Source: ZC4RG30 sp035556135
GTDB lineage: Bacteria; Pseudomonadota; Gammaproteobacteria; Steroidobacterales; Steroidobacteraceae
Assembly: GCA_035556135.1 (NCBI GenBank)
Contig: DATMFO010000003.1
Location: 1,736,001 to 1,800,000, forward strand
Reading direction: 5' to 3'
Length of the DNA: 64,000 nt
Of this stretch, positions 61,611-64,000 are shown in pieces. Each line of letters opens with the position of its first letter. Position 1 is the first letter of the stretch. The notes below the pieces were generated by a model. That model had not been told where the DNA came from. It saw only the letters and a list, made by a program, of their open reading frames with translations, and made no database searches. The position numbers were made by a program, and so were the translations under genes.

Positions 61611-61972
61611 ATCCTGCCCGCTTCGATACCTCGTTCGCCGCCCTCTCTGATGCCACCCGGCGTGGCGTCCTCGAGCAGCTGGGCCGCTCCGACGCTTCGA
61701 TTACCGACCTTGCGGCGAAATTCCGCATGACCCTCACCGGCATGAAGAAGCACGTCAGCGTGCTGGAGCAGGCCGGCCTGGTCACCACGCAAAAGGTTGG
61801 CCGCGTGCGCACCTGCCGGCTCGGTCCGCGGCAGCTCGAAGAAGAAGCGGCATGGATCGAGCACTACCGCCAGCTCTGGTCTGCGCGCTTCGACGCGCTA
61901 GACGGGGTGGTCGAGGAACTGATGCGCCAGGAAAGAACCGATTCACACCGCAACAAGACAAAGAGGAGCTGA
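61598..61972 (+). CDS. ArsR family winged-helix repressor
   Basis: This 124-residue protein has LSDATRRGVLEQLGRSDASI, then LAAKFRMTLTGMKKHVSVLE, then AGLVTTQKVGRVRTCRL, the standard ArsR wHTH with wing. Metal-binding Cys pairs of the ELCVCDL type are absent, so it may not sense metals. It is followed 5 nt later by an SRPBCC gene, a common pairing for this 'ArsR-AHSA1' type. Autoregulation through the dyad at 61585 is likely. No Shine-Dalgarno. Confidence 0.88.
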   Translation: MVQYNPARFDTSFAALSDATRRGVLEQLGRSDASITDLAAKFRMTLTGMKKHVSVLEQAGLVTTQKVGRVRTCRLGPRQLEEEAAWIEHYRQLWSARFDALDGVVEELMRQERTDSHRNKTKRS

Positions 61973-61977
61973 CACAG

Positions 61978-62439
61978 ATGAAGAACCCCACGACGGCAGA
62001 GCGGAGGAGCGAGAGTGAACTGGTGGTGACGCGCACCTTCGATGCTCCCGCGCGCCTGGTATTCGAGGCCTGGGTCCGCCCCGAGCTCTTCAAGCGCTGG
62101 TGGGTGCCGGCCTCCTTCGGCCTGAACCTGCTTTCCTGCGAGATGGATGTGCGTGCGGGCGGCGGCTACCGTCTCGTATTCGCCGCCGATCCCGAGCCCA
62201 TTGCGTTCTTCGGCAAATACCTGGAGGTCACGCCGAATTCGCGCCTCTCCTGGAGCAATGACGAGAGCCCGGAAGGCGCCATCACCACGGTCACTTTCGA
62301 AGAGAAGGACGGCAGGACCCACGTCGCCGTGGTGGACCTTTATCCATCGAAGGAAGTGCTCGACGCCGCCATCGCCTCCGGCAGCTCGGGCGGCTATCCG
62401 GAGCAGTTCGAGCAGCTCGACGCGCTGCTGTCAGGCTGA
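61978..62439 (+). CDS. SRPBCC (AHSA1-like) protein
   Basis: This 153-residue protein has LVVTRTFDAPARLVFEAWVR, then LFKRWWVPASFGLN and GGGYRLVFAADPE, typical of AHSA1/CalC-like SRPBCC proteins. The fold binds hydrophobic ligands. It follows the ArsR gene by 5 nt in the usual paired order, so it is probably controlled by it. AAAGAGGAG lies about ten bases upstream of the ATG. Ligand unknown. Confidence 0.88.
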   Translation: MKNPTTAERRSESELVVTRTFDAPARLVFEAWVRPELFKRWWVPASFGLNLLSCEMDVRAGGGYRLVFAADPEPIAFFGKYLEVTPNSRLSWSNDESPEGAITTVTFEEKDGRTHVAVVDLYPSKEVLDAAIASGSSGGYPEQFEQLDALLSG

Positions 62440-62652
62440 GCGCAGCTCAAGGCCCAGGCACAAAAGCTGCCTGGGCAGCCCTCTATGCGCCAACATCAAG
62501 CAAGAAATATGGACGGTTCGGTATCCGGTCCACTTTCCCGTATCTGTCGCTGCAAAAGGTGCGGGCGATAGCTTGACGAGTGGCTCTCGCGCTATCCTGC
62601 GCCAGCATTTTTTTGCGACTTTTCGCGGGTTTAACCGGGGGCTTTAATTGCC

Positions 62653-64000
62653 ATGAAAAAACATCGATCCAGAAAACTTCTTTTGACCATGCTGGTGCCA
62701 GCCGTCTCGCTCTTCAGCGTATCCGCTGCAGTCGAGGCCGCCACCAAGTGGTCCGATCCCGCCTCCTGGCCCAACCGCAAGGTTCCGGCCGCAGGCGACA
62801 AGGTCGTCATTGGCAAGGACAAGGAAGTCGTCCTCGACGTCAGCCCGCCCGCCCTGGGTGGCCTGTCGATCGACGGCAAGCTGACCTTCTCCAACGATGC
62901 CGACCTCGAACTGACCACCGAGTGGATCATGCTCCACGGCGAGCTGGAAATCGGCACCGAGGCGAAGCCGCACACCCGCAAGGCCACCATCACCTTCACC
63001 GACAACGTGAAGAATGAAGACGTGATGGCTGGCATGGGCGACCGCGGCATCATGATCTCCGGCGGCACGCTGAACCTGCACGGCAACACCACCAACACCT
63101 GGAGCAAGCTGGCGAAGACCGCCAACGCGGGCGCCACTTCCATCGAAGTGCTGAACGCCCAGGGCTGGAAGGTGGGCGACGAGATCGTGCTGGCCTCCAC
63201 GGACTACGATCCGCGCCAGGCCGAGCGTCGCACCATCACCGCGGTGAATGGCAACACGCTCACGCTCGACAAGAAGCTTGATTACATGCACTTCGGCAAG
63301 ATCACCTTCGACGTCGACCAGCGCGGCGAAGTGGGCCTGCTGACCCGCAACGTGAAGATCCAGGCTTCCGAGGATGCGGCCCAGTCCTTCTTCGGTGGCC
63401 ACATCATGGCCATGCCTTCCAGCACGATGAAGGTTTCCAGCATCGAGCTGAACCGCATGGGCCAGAACCTGACCCTGGCGCGCTATCCGATCCACTGGCA
63501 CCTGGTGGGCGACGCCAAGGGCCAGTACGTGAAGAACGCGGCCATCCACGACACGTACAACCGCTGCGTGACCGTTCACGGCACGAACGACCTGCGGATC
63601 GAGAACAACGTGACTTACAACAACGTAGGTCACTGCTTCTTCCTCGAGGACGGCATCGAGCACGGCAACGAGTTCGTCCGCAACCTGGCCATCCAGATCA
63701 AGTGCCATCCCTCGAAGGCCTGCGTCCCCACCAATCTCGCTCCAAATGGAGAGCTCGACCCTGCGTACGAGAATCGCCAGGCCATCAGGCAAGCCAGCAT
63801 GTCCGGCAAGGACACCCTGCTACCTTCGGACAACACGGTGGCGGCTTACTGGATCACCAATCCGGACAACACCTTCATCGACAATGTGGCCGCCGGTTCC
63901 GACGCGAATGGTTTCTGGTTGTCGTTGCCGGAGCACCCGAACGGCCAGTTCCTGGACACGGAAATCGCCAAGAACATCTGGCCGCGACGCACACCGCTGC
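62653..64000 (+). CDS. secreted G8-domain parallel beta-helix protein (CEMIP/TMEM2-like), paralog 3 (partial, cut by window end)
   Basis: The ATG at 62653 opens 449 visible codons with no stop. A signal peptide (LLLTMLVPAVSLFSVSAAVEA) and the same G8 domain (TKWSDPASWPNRKVPAAGDK) and beta-helix (VKNAAIHDTYNRCVTVHGTN, RIENNVTYNNVGHCFFLEDG) are present. It is on the opposite strand to paralogs 1 and 2. By eye its G8 part is nearer paralog 2. The signal peptide differs in sequence, while the mature parts are similar throughout. The rest of the gene lies outside the window. Confidence 0.85.
   Translation, partial: MKKHRSRKLLLTMLVPAVSLFSVSAAVEAATKWSDPASWPNRKVPAAGDKVVIGKDKEVVLDVSPPALGGLSIDGKLTFSNDADLELTTEWIMLHGELEIGTEAKPHTRKATITFTDNVKNEDVMAGMGDRGIMISGGTLNLHGNTTNTWSKLAKTANAGATSIEVLNAQGWKVGDEIVLASTDYDPRQAERRTITAVNGNTLTLDKKLDYMHFGKITFDVDQRGEVGLLTRNVKIQASEDAAQSFFGGHIMAMPSSTMKVSSIELNRMGQNLTLARYPIHWHLVGDAKGQYVKNAAIHDTYNRCVTVHGTNDLRIENNVTYNNVGHCFFLEDGIEHGNEFVRNLAIQIKCHPSKACVPTNLAPNGELDPAYENRQAIRQASMSGKDTLLPSDNTVAAYWITNPDNTFIDNVAAGSDANGFWLSLPEHPNGQFLDTEIAKNIWPRRTPL

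Noticed and set aside
62573..62598. TTGACG/TATCCT as promoter of G8 paralog 3
   Set aside because: The spacer is only 14 bp, too short for a normal sigma-70 promoter; not listed as a feature.

Overview
The window is high-GC DNA from what looks like a gammaproteobacterium of the xanthomonad/Steroidobacter/Nevskia type. This is inferred from a TamA/TamB pair, a YtrA-type ABC operon, an arginine operon that uses an acylated-ornithine carbamoyltransferase, a GlyGly-type C-terminal sorting tail and many secreted proteins. No rRNA, tRNA or CRISPR array was seen. All coordinates and motifs were read by eye; no database search was run.

Layout. 1-5189 (minus): an operon encoding DUF4159, a von Willebrand A membrane protein, a caspase-like protein that lacks the usual cysteine, and a TPR/peptidase-MA-like protein cut by the window edge. 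5255-7744 (minus): rhomboid protease, VOC protein and a RES/Xre toxin-antitoxin pair. 7773-9130: a divergent pair, one gene an orphan FlhC-like regulator, around a 24-bp perfect palindrome. 9206-15703: exported methyltransferase, then tamA-tamB. 15807-20018: GntR/YtrA regulator and an ABC exporter with two paralogous membrane subunits. 20113-28396: argR-argG-(P-loop gene)-argC-argD-argF'-argB-argH.

28432-36885 is an accessory region. It starts with lower-GC defence-like genes (an HNH-like protein and a SIR2 protein coupled to a large helical protein). It continues with remnants and toxin-antitoxin modules: a DUF2075 fragment with a nonsense codon, an orphan HSDR_N-like protein, HepT/HTH-MNT, a shortened HicA with HicB, and a DUF2283 protein. 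36915-44396 holds secreted or periplasmic proteins, including a large trypsin-like protease with a Gly/Thr linker and a sorting tail.

44434-64000 contains NamZ, a DOMON-like protein and three paralogous G8-domain beta-helix proteins (CEMIP/TMEM2-like; the last runs off the right edge). Between them lie two related exported proteins, a FixH-like lipoprotein with a di-heme peroxidase, an AraC regulator divergent from a 12-cysteine metallothionein-like peptide, cytochrome c', cyclophilin, a stress protein and an ArsR/SRPBCC pair.

The strongest candidate for new biology is the arginine operon. Its transcarbamylase has alanine at the residue that separates acetyl- from succinyl-ornithine enzymes. 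No acyl-glutamate synthase or deacylase is encoded in the cluster, and an uncharacterised P-loop protein sits between argG and argC. Other points of interest are regulators (ArgR, ArsR, YtrA-type) whose start codons lie in or next to their own operators, RNA hairpins that could mask ribosome binding sites, and the G8 paralog family.
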